Of a stretch of DNA of 64,000 nucleotides, positions 51,601 to 60,560 are shown piece by piece. The notes beneath the pieces were generated by a model. The model made no database searches and was not told the DNA's origin. It worked only from the letters and a program-made list of their open reading frames with translations. The position numbers were made by a program, and so were the translations under genes. The DNA is from Cardinalis cardinalis (lineage: Eukaryota; Chordata; Aves; Passeriformes; Cardinalidae). Numbering within the stretch: position 1 is the first letter of the stretch; the number at the start of each line of letters is the position of its first letter. The stretch spans positions 5,356,764 through 5,420,763 of the forward strand of contig JACDOX010000023.1 in the NCBI GenBank assembly GCA_014549065.1. The letters run 5' to 3'.

Positions 51601-53665
51601 GCAGAGATGGGGAATTTTGTTTTCCAGAGGCAAGAGGCATCACTTNGTACAGGGTGGGGTTTGGGTGGGGCTAAGGAAAATAATCCATCTCCTCTTTCAC
51701 ACCCAGGCTGGCAGTGTCTGCCTCTGGTGCCTCCCCAGGGAAGCTGGGAAGGTGGAAGCCCGTCAGACACAGAGTACCCAGCCCATTTATCNCTCCCTGG
51801 GTGAATGGGATTGCTCCAGCTCCTCAAGTGCTCTTTGACGTGCATACACTTACATGAATTTGGCCTTTCCTGATGGATTCTGAGTCCAGTGAGGAAGAAT
51901 ATGGAGGAGAAGCTCCATCTGGTTTCCACTTCTTGTTGTATCCAAGAATGGAGAGATCTTCTCATCAGAATTTCTTCTCCTTTCTTCCCTTCTGGTTTTG
52001 TTCCATCACATGCTCTGACATAAGCTGTAGCAATACAGATTTAGTGGTTTTTGTATTCTACTTACTGTTCTGGACCCTTACTAAAAATTGCAGTGAGGAA
52101 TGCAGGTGAGAAAACATAAATGGTGATGTTTGGCATTTGGCAAAAACTGAATGGAATTTCAAGGACAGAGAAAAGCCATTTCACAAGACTTGAGGTAGTC
52201 TTTGCTCAAAATCATGGGGAACTCTAACCCCAAACAGGGGATTTTGACAGCCTCTTAGAAATACCTAAAGAATTCTAGACAGTAGAGAATAATGAAAATT
52301 ATTACAAGTGTTAGACAAACTGATGGATATTATGAAAAGATCCTTTATAAGTTGTTATTATTTTTTCAGAGTTTTTGATCTTATGCATGTATCTCATAAT
52401 TCAATCTTACGTTTACTAATAATTTTATTCTTATGTTTACTTCTGGTAATTAATGTCTTCATACTTATGAAAGTATTGTTCAGAATAAGTTGATGTGCAA
52501 AAGAAAAAACAAATTTCTGTACTCTTTATGAGTCTTTTTATCTTTCATGATAATTAGTTAATTCCTGCAATNGTTACATAAAGGTTTTCAAATATGAAAG
52601 AATTCATTTGTAAATCATTAACCCAGTACAAACCTGACCATTCTTGGAAATCAGCTTCAGAAAAAGTGTTTTCTCATATTTATGTTGACAACAATGGTCA
52701 GGTTTCCTTCCTTTAGCCTCAGTTATGCAGATATTAATCAGATGCATCTTAAAAGCTCTGCACACACCAGCTGATTTTTCATTTTACATGTCTTGTAAGA
52801 ACACTGGAGGCTGTCTCTACTCATTCATCCCCTTCTGAAAAATATGCCACCAGTCATGGAAGTTGAAGCTGATTCACTGAAGTTTTTCCTGAGGGATTAA
52901 TCATGATGAACTAATGCTAGAGGTCCATGTCCACCAGCAATCCCACTGAAATATCATCTGTAGAAAATGAAAACTCTTCAACTTCTACAATTGATTAAGT
53001 AGCATTTTTTACTGTCCCATGGGAAACACTTACTGAAAGTAGCATATAATGAGTATTTTATTCTTACAGAACATTTGCCCCTTGTCCACCATGCAGAGGA
53101 TCCCCTTCAGTTCAGACTGCTTCTCAGCTTTCATTAATTATTTGGCAGTACTTATTTCATTAATTATTTGGCATTGTGTGAGGGTTTTCCACTCCTCTAA
53201 AGTAGTTCCTGCTCCACTGCTGTTCTGTGCTGCTCCCCCAGGAACACCTGCATAAAGTTCACCATGGAAATTTTTAGCCTGTCTGGTTGTTTTGGGGTTT
53301 TTTAATCCTTATTTGTGAAGAGGTATTTATGATGGATCAGTTCCATCACTGCAATGGCTTGTTTTGTTCAGGAGACAGTTGGGAGATTTTTTAACAATGT
53401 GCTGGTGGGTTTGTTGTGCCGTGTTTATTTCTAATCAGAGCTCTCACCAGCTGACTGGTGAGCTGTTTAACTTCTCACGGAAGATTTGTTTATCTCGATT
53501 TCCTAAATATGATTAAAAGAACAGTGCTTGAGTAAATATTCTCAGAACGATTATGAGAAGCAGAACATTTAAACAGGTAAAATGACAATCAGATCATAGA
53601 ATCACAAGTCACNGATTCTGATGGATAGGAACATTGTGCTTCAAATCTGAAACTCCCCTCAGAGA

Positions 53666-53701
53666 GGGGGTCCGGGGGGTAGGGAGGGGAATACCAGGGG
53701 G
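53666..53701 (+). other. G-quadruplex motif
   Basis: Runs of 5, 6, 3, 4 and 5 G separated by loops of 3, 2, 1 and 7 nt fit the G3+N1-7 pattern. The motif lies about 0.8 kb upstream of the predicted CENPF start region on its sense strand. It is defined by pattern only. Confidence 0.75.
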
Positions 53702-53890
53702 TTTGAAAAACCAGTCACGGGTACCCAGAGAANCTCACAGGAACCTTAGAATCCTTCAGCCTCCACTGTTGCCATGTCCATTCTATGCTCTGTGTTAGAC
53801 CATATGTACAATGTATTTGGGGCTTTTGGACTGAGTTTGTATTTCTGGGCAGAAAACGTGTAATATTGGGCTAAATTGCCTCCCTCGCCT

Positions 53891-53891
<1 letters not shown>

Positions 53892-53968
<77 letters not shown>
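53892..53968. repeat. 77-base pure poly(A) tract
   Basis: Seventy-seven consecutive A with no interruption, preceded by CCTCCCTCGCCTC and followed by GGAAACC. It lies about 150 bp left of the CENPF CpG island. It may be a retro-insertion tail, a nucleosome-excluding dA:dT tract or an assembly artefact. Bird CR1 elements do not end in poly(A), so the origin is unclear. Confidence 0.95.
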
Positions 53969-53970
<2 letters not shown>

Positions 53971-54220
53971 AAACCATAGAAAAAACGAACCCCAAGTCCC
54001 CTGGGAGCAGAACTGAATGCGAAAACACTTCGGGATCCTGCCGTTGATCTTTTCCAGTGAACGGGTGACGACCGGGATAGCGTGTTGTCGCTCCTTTTCT
54101 CAAAACTCAGCTTCTCTTTGGGGTCGGGAAAGTGGGTTTGGGTAAAGATGTGTCACCGCCGCTACACTTTACAAGCGCCGCTTCCATCCCTTTGCCCACG
54201 CTCACCCCCGCCCCGCCGCT

Positions 54221-54262
54221 CGCCCCGCCCAGCTGAGGGCACCGCCCCGCCCAGCTGAGGGC
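54221..54262. repeat. 22-bp period tandem duplication with GC box
   Basis: The 20-bp block CGCCCCGCCCAGCTGAGGGC occurs at 54221-54240 and again, identical, at 54243-54262. Each copy carries a GC box and an AGCTGA core, doubling potential SP-family sites at the distal edge of the CENPF promoter. Confidence 0.9.
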
Positions 54263-54471
54263 AAAGGCCTCGAGTTTGTACGCGCCTGCGCCTGCGCCTC
54301 CAATGGAGTTTGAACGCTTCCGAACCAGCCACTCAGGAGGGCGGGCGGCGCCGCGCTGCGCTCCCATTGGCGGCGGGGCCGCGGCNGCGTGGCGAGCGGC
54401 GTAGTGAGCCTGCCAATCAGCGCGCGGGGCGCCGGCATGGCGGGGGCGGGCGCAAACGGCCGCGGGGCGGC

Positions 54472-54486
54472 GGCGCCGGGTTTGAG
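54472..54486 (+). promoter_or_regulatory. CENPF: CDE/CHR-like element
   Basis: GGCGC, a CGGG spacer, then TTTGAG. The 4-nt spacing is that of the CDE/CHR bipartite element of mitotic genes, and it lies near where exon 1 should start. TTTGAG differs by one base from the common CHR TTTGAA. An exact TTTGAA is further upstream at 54309-54314, next to a CCAAT box. Confidence 0.45.
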
Positions 54487-54548
54487 TCGCGGCGGGAGTG
54501 CGGCCGCCGTGAGCGCTGCGGATACCAGGCTTTGGTCGGCGCTTAACA
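54487..54548 (+). other. CENPF: CENPF exon 1 (non-coding, predicted)
   Basis: A donor GTGAGT follows TTAACA at 54549, at the 3' edge of the CpG island, giving a short non-coding first exon. The 5' end is a guess placed just after the CDE/CHR-like element. The acceptor of exon 2 is also unsettled: AAACAAG| ending at 55054 and GGCCAG| ending at 55065 are both possible, so the UTR part of exon 2 is not annotated. Confidence 0.45.
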
Positions 54549-55066
54549 GTGAGTGAGCGGTCGGGCGCGGGGCTGACGGTGGCAGACAGCCGCCTTGCTC
54601 TGTGAGGGCTCGCTCCTCCTGTCGTTGGTCTCTGGTTCTGGGTACTCTGAGATACCCCGAGCTCAGCCGCGTTGCTTTGAAAGTAAATAAAGAAGCGTCG
54701 CTGGAACCTCCTACGGAGCCGTGTGTTTTGGCAAGGACACGCCGCCTGAGGTAGAGCTGTCAAATGCAGGTGTAAGAGTGTAAACCCTGTTGTTGCCAGG
54801 AGGTTCGTTACAGCGAGGTTTTATGATCTGCTCTTTACTGCGTACAAGTGTGTCAAAGTAGGACCTAATGGTTTAAGGTGCTGCTTGGTGTTTAGATCAG
54901 GAAGCCTGTAAGTTTGTGGAATGCTGTATTCTAATCGATGCTGAGCTTAAAAGATGCGATTTCTTTAAAAGGGACGCTTAGTTCACCTCTTGGAAGGTCT
55001 CATTGTAGTTGTCTTTGTGTTTCCGGCATAACACTCCATTCTATGTGAAACAAGAATCTGGCCAGT

Positions 55067-55228
55067 ATGAGCTGGGCTGTGGAGGAATGGAAAGAGGGCC
55101 TGTGCCCCAGAGTCCTGCAGAAGATCCATGAGCTGGAAAGTCAAGTGGATAAATTTAAAAAGGAACGTCAGCAAAGGCAATACCAGCTAGAGACTTTGGA
55201 GGCAGCCTTGCAGAAACAGAAGCAGAAG
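55067..55228 (+). CDS. CENPF: CENPF exon 2, start codon (residues 1-54)
   Basis: This exon opens the coding sequence of centromere protein F (mitosin), a very large coiled-coil protein. It is a nuclear-matrix protein in G2, moves to the outer kinetochore in mitosis, and binds microtubules and dynein regulators. The exon begins MSWAVEEWKEGLCPRVLQKI and ends ALQKQKQK, closely matching the vertebrate CENP-F N-terminal domain: MSW(A)xEEWKEGL, then heptad-like coiled coil. The ATG at 55067 is chosen because this N terminus is conserved from it. The donor is AAG|GTAACC at 55228/55229, phase 0. The frame runs into the intron for another 22 codons, which is not real coding. Confidence 0.95.
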
Positions 55229-56574
55229 GTAACCCAAACTGCCGTTCTTCATGCCAAACACTGTCATAACAGTTTATTTTCTGGTAGTTGTTGTTAGGGA
55301 ATGGGTTAGTGTTTTGCTTCTTCTCCCTGACTGAAAGGAAAGGTAGCACAGAATTATAAACTGTCTATCTTACTTAATACTCATCGTGTTCTTTTCTCTG
55401 TTTAGTTCTTTTTGATTGTTAGTATAATTCCTGCTTCCTGTCTGTTTGGCATGATTGTCCTTTTCTAGTTATTTTTGTGTATTTTGAGATTTTTCTACAG
55501 CTCTTTATGATTAGGAAAATAAACATTTTATTGTTATACTTGTTAAAATATACTTGTTATACTTGTTAAAATCCATTCTAAGGACTGGGCCTATTTTATG
55601 TACCAGAGCTGCACAGTTGGCAGCCTTTTCCCATTTCACTTTGTCTACAGATACCTATTATCTTAGTTTTTTTCTTTGTAGATACTGGGGGTTTAGTGTT
55701 CCTTTTAGTTTTTAGGGCTGTAATTTTACACCTCATCTAACTCTACCCTGTCAGCCTTTTAACCACGGGACTAAAGACCTGATTGGTCAGGGTCCTGCCA
55801 AGTTTCAGGTCAGCAGTGACCCATTTGGTTCAATTTTGTTCTGTATTCTTTGACTACAGCTCAGAGACAATTTACAAAAGTTGCTTGTTATCCCTTTAGA
55901 TTGTTACAACTTTCTAGAAAATCTTAAGCCTAGCAGTTTTCTTTGAGTTTCTTCTCATGAGTTTCCAGGAAATTGTTTCACCCATTCCAAGGAGCTGCTG
56001 TGATCCCCAAACAAAAAGAAAGGGTGCTTTAAAACTCTCAGAAGCAGCAGGTAATACGATTGTCTGTCAAAAGAACAGCACTGTGCCAAAGATGATGCCC
56101 CTTGGATGTTCCTCCAGGGAGGAGGAGGACATCTTTCCTGCCAGACTCTGTCTTCAAAGCTGTGACCTTTAATAATTATTGTGCACACTTCGTGGAGCGA
56201 GCCAAGGTCTTGTGGCTGCTAAAGATAAGCTGGAAAGGGAAGTGAGATGATCACTGAAGAATGTGGACTAATGATGGTTATTAGTATTTAGGGATTGATT
56301 AATTTTTTGAAGAGCTCATATCTCATAAATAGAAACTGCTAATGTCGCTGAGTTGAATTTTGGAAATGTGGGTTTTGTTCACACCCAGGAATGTTTAAAC
56401 AATGTATACATTTGAGGTTTTTAGAGCTGTCAAGATTTTGAAGTGTTAGGAAGAAAATAACAGCATTGTGCTGAACCCACCACAAACATCTGAACTTTGT
56501 GTTCCTAAAATAATAAATGCACCAAAGTATAGAGAGGAGTTGATAATTTCAAAAATTATCTGTGTTCCAACTAG
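55229..56574 (+). other. CENPF: CENPF intron 2
   Basis: This intron is bounded by GTAACC and CTAG. It contains an 18-bp direct repeat (TGTTATACTTGTTAAAAT, near 55532-55549 and 55555-55572). Nothing else is recognised. Confidence 0.85.
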
Positions 56575-56771
56575 GTTGAAAGTGAAAAAAATGAATCTGC
56601 AATACTAAAAAGAGAAAACCAGAGCTTGATGGAACTGTGTGATAATCTTGAGAAAGCAAAGCAGAAAATTTCACATGATCTTCAAGTAAAGGAATCCCAG
56701 GTCAACATTCAGTCAGGTCAGCTGAATTCCTGCAAGAAGGATNTTGAAAGGCTAGAACAAGAACTGAAGAG
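56575..56771 (+). CDS. CENPF: CENPF exon 3 (residues 55-119, splits codon 120)
   Basis: 197 bp of continuous coding between AACTAG| and AG|GTGAGG. It encodes VESEKNESAILKRENQSLME and onwards, with the conserved CENP-F blocks KQKISHDLQVKESQVN, SGQLNSCKK and RLEQELKR. This is the N-terminal coiled coil that in mammals contributes to microtubule binding. It starts in phase 0, matching exon 2, and ends two bases into an arginine codon. One N at 56743 leaves one residue undefined (Asp-X-Glu). The acceptor has a rather poor pyrimidine tract, but the frame and homology fix it. Confidence 0.94.
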
Positions 56772-58060
56772 GTGAGGACTTGCAGTATGTCTCTAACATA
56801 TTTACAATGGTTATTTCATAATTTTTCCCTCATCTCCTAATAGAAGCAAATAAAGAGGAAGCTGTGTTGCATTTTCAATTTTTCTATTTTTGCTTTTTTT
56901 CTCTTCGATTTTTGTGAAAACTAAAGAGTTGAGGTATTTGACTGCTGTGACAAATAATGCAACACAATTTATGGCATGTAGAAATACCAACTTTGTGTAA
57001 GGAGTTGCTGAGATCCATCAGTGAAGAATCTAGTGAGATTCAACAGGGTTGATAGAACCCAACTAATGTTCTCTGCATCTGCTGTCAAATGTTGGGACAA
57101 AGAGACTGTGAGCTGAGGATACACGTTCCATTTATGTGTTCCCAAAATTAAGTCTAGCTTGCTGAGTTCCCCCTTCGCATTATTTTACGTAACTGTTCAT
57201 TACAAAATATCTGTTACTGCATGTACCTCAATCTTGACCATTGTTTGTGATTTTGTATTTGTCTACCTTTTGTTTGGTACATGATCATTTGCCACTTCAT
57301 CCCAGCTGATGGTCCTCTGGGAGAGGAGTTCTTGTCATTGAGCTGTAAAAGAGAGGGAAAATAAAAAGGCAAATGTGGAGTCACTGATGCAGTGAGCTAN
57401 AGCCTGGGACTATCATCAACCTGTGCTCACTGAGCCGGACAAAAGTTACTTCTTGGCCTCTGAACTAATTANATGTTTTCATTGGATGCCCTGGTGTCTT
57501 CAAGCTCACAAAATTCCCTCAAATGGGTTGTNTGCCGTGGTATTTTGGGAAGTGATGTAAATGGAACACATGACAAATACACTGTTGACTGGAGAGTATT
57601 CCCTTGCATTTTGATGAAGTATGCATGGTTTTCTGAAGTGTGCAGTATCAGAACATAACAACTGAAGGTTGTGTTTCCTGCCATAAAGAAGCTCACTGAA
57701 GAGTAAGAGTTTGATATTCTCAGTGCTTACAGTGTTTTGGGTGTGTTTAGGTGAACTACAGCTTCATACAGTAAGACCTCAAGGAGTTCTAACAGATTTT
57801 CTTCTACTTGGAGTTTGCTTTTGTTTTTTAGCTGTGACTCCTGTGTAATTGATTGGCTTAGGTTGGAACTCTAAATAAAATGTCATTTATATTTTTNTGT
57901 TGCACCACCTAAAAATTTTCAATGAATGTGTCTTGACTTGATTGTTACACTAACAAATTATATGTTTCTAAGGACTTAGTTTATGTCAAGCTCTTAAAAA
58001 TAGCTAATTAACTTTTTAGTTTCCATTATTAACTTATGCTGCTGCTTTTTTCCTAAACAG
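56772..58060 (+). other. CENPF: CENPF intron 3
   Basis: AT-rich sequence between GTGAGG and the strong acceptor TTTTTTCCTAAACAG. Several single Ns occur. No repeat element or RNA gene is recognised. Confidence 0.85.
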
Positions 58061-58176
58061 ATGCAAATGTGAGCTTGAGAGAAGTCAGCAAACATTGACT
58101 GCAGGAGATGTATCATTCAGTGGCACTCCACAGAAAAGTTTTACTGTTCCTTTAACACCAGTTCAAAGTAATAATG
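58061..58176 (+). CDS. CENPF: CENPF exon 4 (codon 120 to 158, splits codon 159)
   Basis: 116 bp completing the split Arg and encoding CKCELERSQQTLTAGDVSFS, then the conserved TPQKSFTVPLTP block. In mammalian CENP-F the corresponding TPQK and PLTP segment carries proline-directed Ser/Thr sites and interrupts the coiled coil. By my recollection of the human protein this segment is a couple of residues shorter here. It ends one base into the next codon, before GTAAAT. Confidence 0.92.
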
Positions 58177-59119
58177 GTAAATGATCCTTTTCTTCATCCA
58201 GCACAGATAGTTGACTACAAATTCTAATTTGTAGCACCCTAGGTTTCAATTTTCAAAATTATTACTACAGATTGAGCACATCACAAATATTACATTTTTT
58301 CAATGCTACATGCATGGACATGGAATAGTAATAAAATAAAAAATCCTTCAGTAGACTGCAGCAATCTTTTGAATGCCTGTTCCTGGTGTCAGCTNTTCTC
58401 TTCATATTCTGGGGGGCAAATTTCTCCCTGCACCACAGGTACTTAAACTAAAATGCNGTCAAAAGTTAAATGTGTTATTTATTTGGAAAAGATTTTTTTT
58501 GCATGGACTGTTACTGTGCGTGTAATCTACAATTAATGCTCTGTATCCATTTCAAAACATAATTTCTATCTTCAAATTAGGGACATCAAAAATATTTAAA
58601 TGAACTGGACAAATGACAGGAAGTTTCCTTAAGTGGAGNATTCTGTAGTCAGACACCCTTACACTCCTTATGCTGAAAAACTGATGTGTTCAATATATTA
58701 TATGTGTTACTTACTTCTTTCAGTGCTATGAACGAATGTTCTGTGAGTTTGGCATTTCAGTCTTACTCCAGTGGGAAATTGGAGATAATCTCTTGCTCTT
58801 GATCTTTTTACTTTCTTTATGCATATCTGTAAAGAGGNGCAGTTAGTGGCAATGTCAAGCATTCCACTAAACATGGCACTCCTGAAAGAGAGAGAAGATT
58901 AAAACGATTAAATGATTAAAAGATTAAAGTTTACCTAACTTTATTTAAAATTGTATTCCTGGGGAGATATTTTCCTTTGAAAGCTGGATTCTTAAATTCA
59001 TTAAGATAATTGAATCCTAGANCATTTCAAGTCAGAAGGGACCCATAGGGGTAAGGAAACTTGGTGGATTGGGTGAAAAACTGGTTGGACTAAGGCAGAT
59101 ATTCATCATGTCTTTGTAG
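58177..59119 (+). other. CENPF: CENPF intron 4
   Basis: AT-rich, with several single Ns. It holds a small CR1-like fragment near its 3' end (listed separately). The acceptor TGTCTTTGTAG is short but adequate. Confidence 0.85.
59006..59052 (-). mobile_element. Short CR1-like fragment
   Basis: GAATCCTAGANCATTTCAAG followed by TCAGAAGGGACCCATAGGGG resembles the reverse complement of a CR1 3' terminus of the 'GGGTCCCTTCCAACT' type, the same kind as the plus-strand copy near 31.8 kb. Only about 45 bp are recognisable and they are diverged. Confidence 0.5.
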
Positions 59120-59211
59120 ATGCTAAGTTTGAAGAACTAGAAGAAAAATACAGGAAAAAAGTACAAGAAAATAAAGAGCTAGAGTTACAACTGAGAACTA
59201 TCCAGCTTAAG
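59120..59211 (+). CDS. CENPF: CENPF exon 5 (codon 159 to 189)
   Basis: 92 bp completing a split Asp and encoding AKFEELEEKYRKKVQENKEL and so on to TIQLK, the counterpart of the conserved K(Y/F)E-L-EKY-K-V-E coiled-coil segment of CENP-F. The donor AAG|GTAAGT is a perfect consensus and the exon ends in phase 0. The high Glu/Lys content and heptad spacing of Leu support an uninterrupted coiled coil. Confidence 0.92.
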
Positions 59212-59781
59212 GTAAGTATCTCTTCNGAGTGGTTTGTGTGCTATCTAAGAAAGTAACCACTGAGTGAACTTGGAAAATGAAATGGAAAACTAGTGAAAAA
59301 TATTATACATCACATAAAATATAATTTCAAAAGAAAATGAGAGAGAATTAATCTGTGTGAACTGCCATTCAGAAGTAATATTGGAGAATTCAGAAAAGCC
59401 ATCCTCTTTGAATAGCAAAGGNAGGGAGGACATTAGAAATGAGAACACATCCTTCACAAAATGGAAGTCTCCTGCAAGCAAGGACAAGATAAAACAGTGT
59501 CAGTTATGCCGAGTTAAATACTATATGATAATAAAATAGCCTTGAAAAATATTGCGAGTAATAATTTACACCTAGAAAATAGAAACCCATAAATCTTTCA
59601 AACATATATGAAGGAGGAACAGTGTTGGCTAATCTCTGAGAACAAGATGAATAAAATGTGAAAGCCCTCAAGGAAAAAGCCATTGCAGAAAATGTGAAAT
59701 AAAATTATCTTTGATACTTACTATGTAAAGGTTTAAAAACTTTTCTTATATTGGCCTTTTTTGAATCAGTGGCACTAATAA

Positions 59782-59849
59782 TTTTTTAATTACTATTAAT
59801 TTTATCAATCTAATAAATTAGATTGATAAAATTAATAGTAATTAAAAAA
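59782..59849. repeat. Perfect 33-bp inverted repeat, 2-nt spacer
   Basis: The left arm at 59782-59814 and the right arm at 59817-59849 are exact reverse complements over all 33 positions, separated by AA. The arms are AT-rich (core ATCAATCTAAT/ATTAGATTGAT). It is too exact and too long for chance in a single intron. It may be a templated fold-back mutation, a hairpin insertion or an assembly artefact. No known transposon ends are recognised. Confidence 0.95.
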
Positions 59850-59979
59850 AATCACCAGATACAGAGAACAATTTCCCATTAAATGATAGGGCACTGCAGT
59901 GTGGGACCGTTTAATCACTGTGATGTGCAATGTTGCCTTACCGTTCTCTTGATACTGGAAGGGGACAAGGATGATGACA

Positions 59980-60040
59980 TCCTTGAGAAAAACACTTTTC
60001 CTTGAGAAAAAACATCCTTTTCCTTGAGAAAAACACTTAC
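59980..60040. repeat. Tandem repeat, about 20-bp unit, three copies
   Basis: CCTTGAGAAAAACACTTTTC and two near-identical units follow one another, the middle one with an extra A and a CATCC insertion. This is local duplication in intron 5. Confidence 0.85.
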
Positions 60041-60099
60041 AATGCTGCTTCTTGGAAATACAGTTTAGTCAGGCCAACATTTTGTCCTGGGCAAATTGT

Positions 60100-60560
60100 T
60101 AGAAACATGACACGATACGTTTATTGAAGCATGTGTAGGCGTATGGAGAAAAGGTCAACATTTGCTGATAAAGGCAAATCATGCCTCATATTCCAGACCT
60201 TTTGGGAATTTTCTTTTAAGAACAAATCAGAAAATGCATAAGTCAAGTGCAACTCAGTGTAGTGTTGTTGGATATACACTGATGAAAGGGAAAAAATTGG
60301 ATAAAGGGAGTTCTTGCAAATTTAAAGGAAAAGATTGAGTGCAGAGTGACAAAAAATGGTCAATTTTTACTGGAGAATGGTCAACAGAGGAGCCTGAAAA
60401 GGCTTAGTAAAGAGACCTGTGCTATTCAGCATATTGATTAGTGTTCTGAAAAAGAGTTGGATAATAGGGTTGAAGACCATACAGTATTTTGTAACACTTG
60501 CAATAATTAAGATGGTGAGTGAAATTCAGCTTANAAAAGTATAGTGAAATAGTTCATCAG
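60100..60560 (+). mobile_element. Old, degraded CR1/LINE relic (reverse transcriptase region)
   Basis: Blocks such as TTTATTGAAGCATGTGTAGG, AAAGGTCAACATTTGCTGAT, GGCAAATCATGCCTCATATT and especially GACCTGTGCTATTCAGCATA followed by TTGATTAGTG-TCTG resemble the coding strand of CR1-type reverse transcriptase (the PVLFNIFINDL region). Stops and indels break all frames, so it is non-functional. The match is from memory and strongly diverged; boundaries are approximate. Confidence 0.45.

Larger units (their letters stand above)
43111..54119. other. PTPN14-CENPF intergenic spacer
   Basis: About 11 kb lie between the two divergent promoters. I see AT-rich unique sequence with only short chance open frames, plus the simple repeats and possible retroviral relic listed separately. 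An 18-bp perfect palindrome, TGGTTCAAATTTGAACCA, lies at 44900-44917. No tRNA, recognisable small RNA or additional coding gene was found. Confidence 0.65.
54120..54560 (+). promoter_or_regulatory. CENPF: CENPF CpG-island promoter
   Basis: A GC- and CpG-dense block directly upstream of CENPF exon 2. It carries GC boxes, three CCAAT boxes (54300-54304; reverse at 54366-54370; 54413-54417), a TTTGAA element at 54309-54314, and a GGCGC-4 nt-TTTGAG arrangement at 54472-54486. No TATA box is seen. Multiple NF-Y CCAAT boxes with CDE/CHR elements are the known signature of DREAM/MuvB-controlled G2/M genes, and CENPF is expressed in G2/M. The motifs are seen; their use is inferred. The open frames across the island are GC artefacts. 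Confidence 0.8.

Noticed and set aside
53592..53612. ATCATAGAATCAC as a CR1 terminal octamer end
   Set aside because: Only about 12 bp resemble the CR1 end and no CR1 body adjoins it, so it was not annotated.
53795..54103. Minus-strand frame with a long poly-Phe stretch
   Set aside because: The Phe run is simply the 77-A tract read on the other strand.
54107..54763. 218-codon minus-strand frame through the CENPF promoter
   Set aside because: GC-driven open frame antisense to the promoter, with no family resemblance and no splice context.
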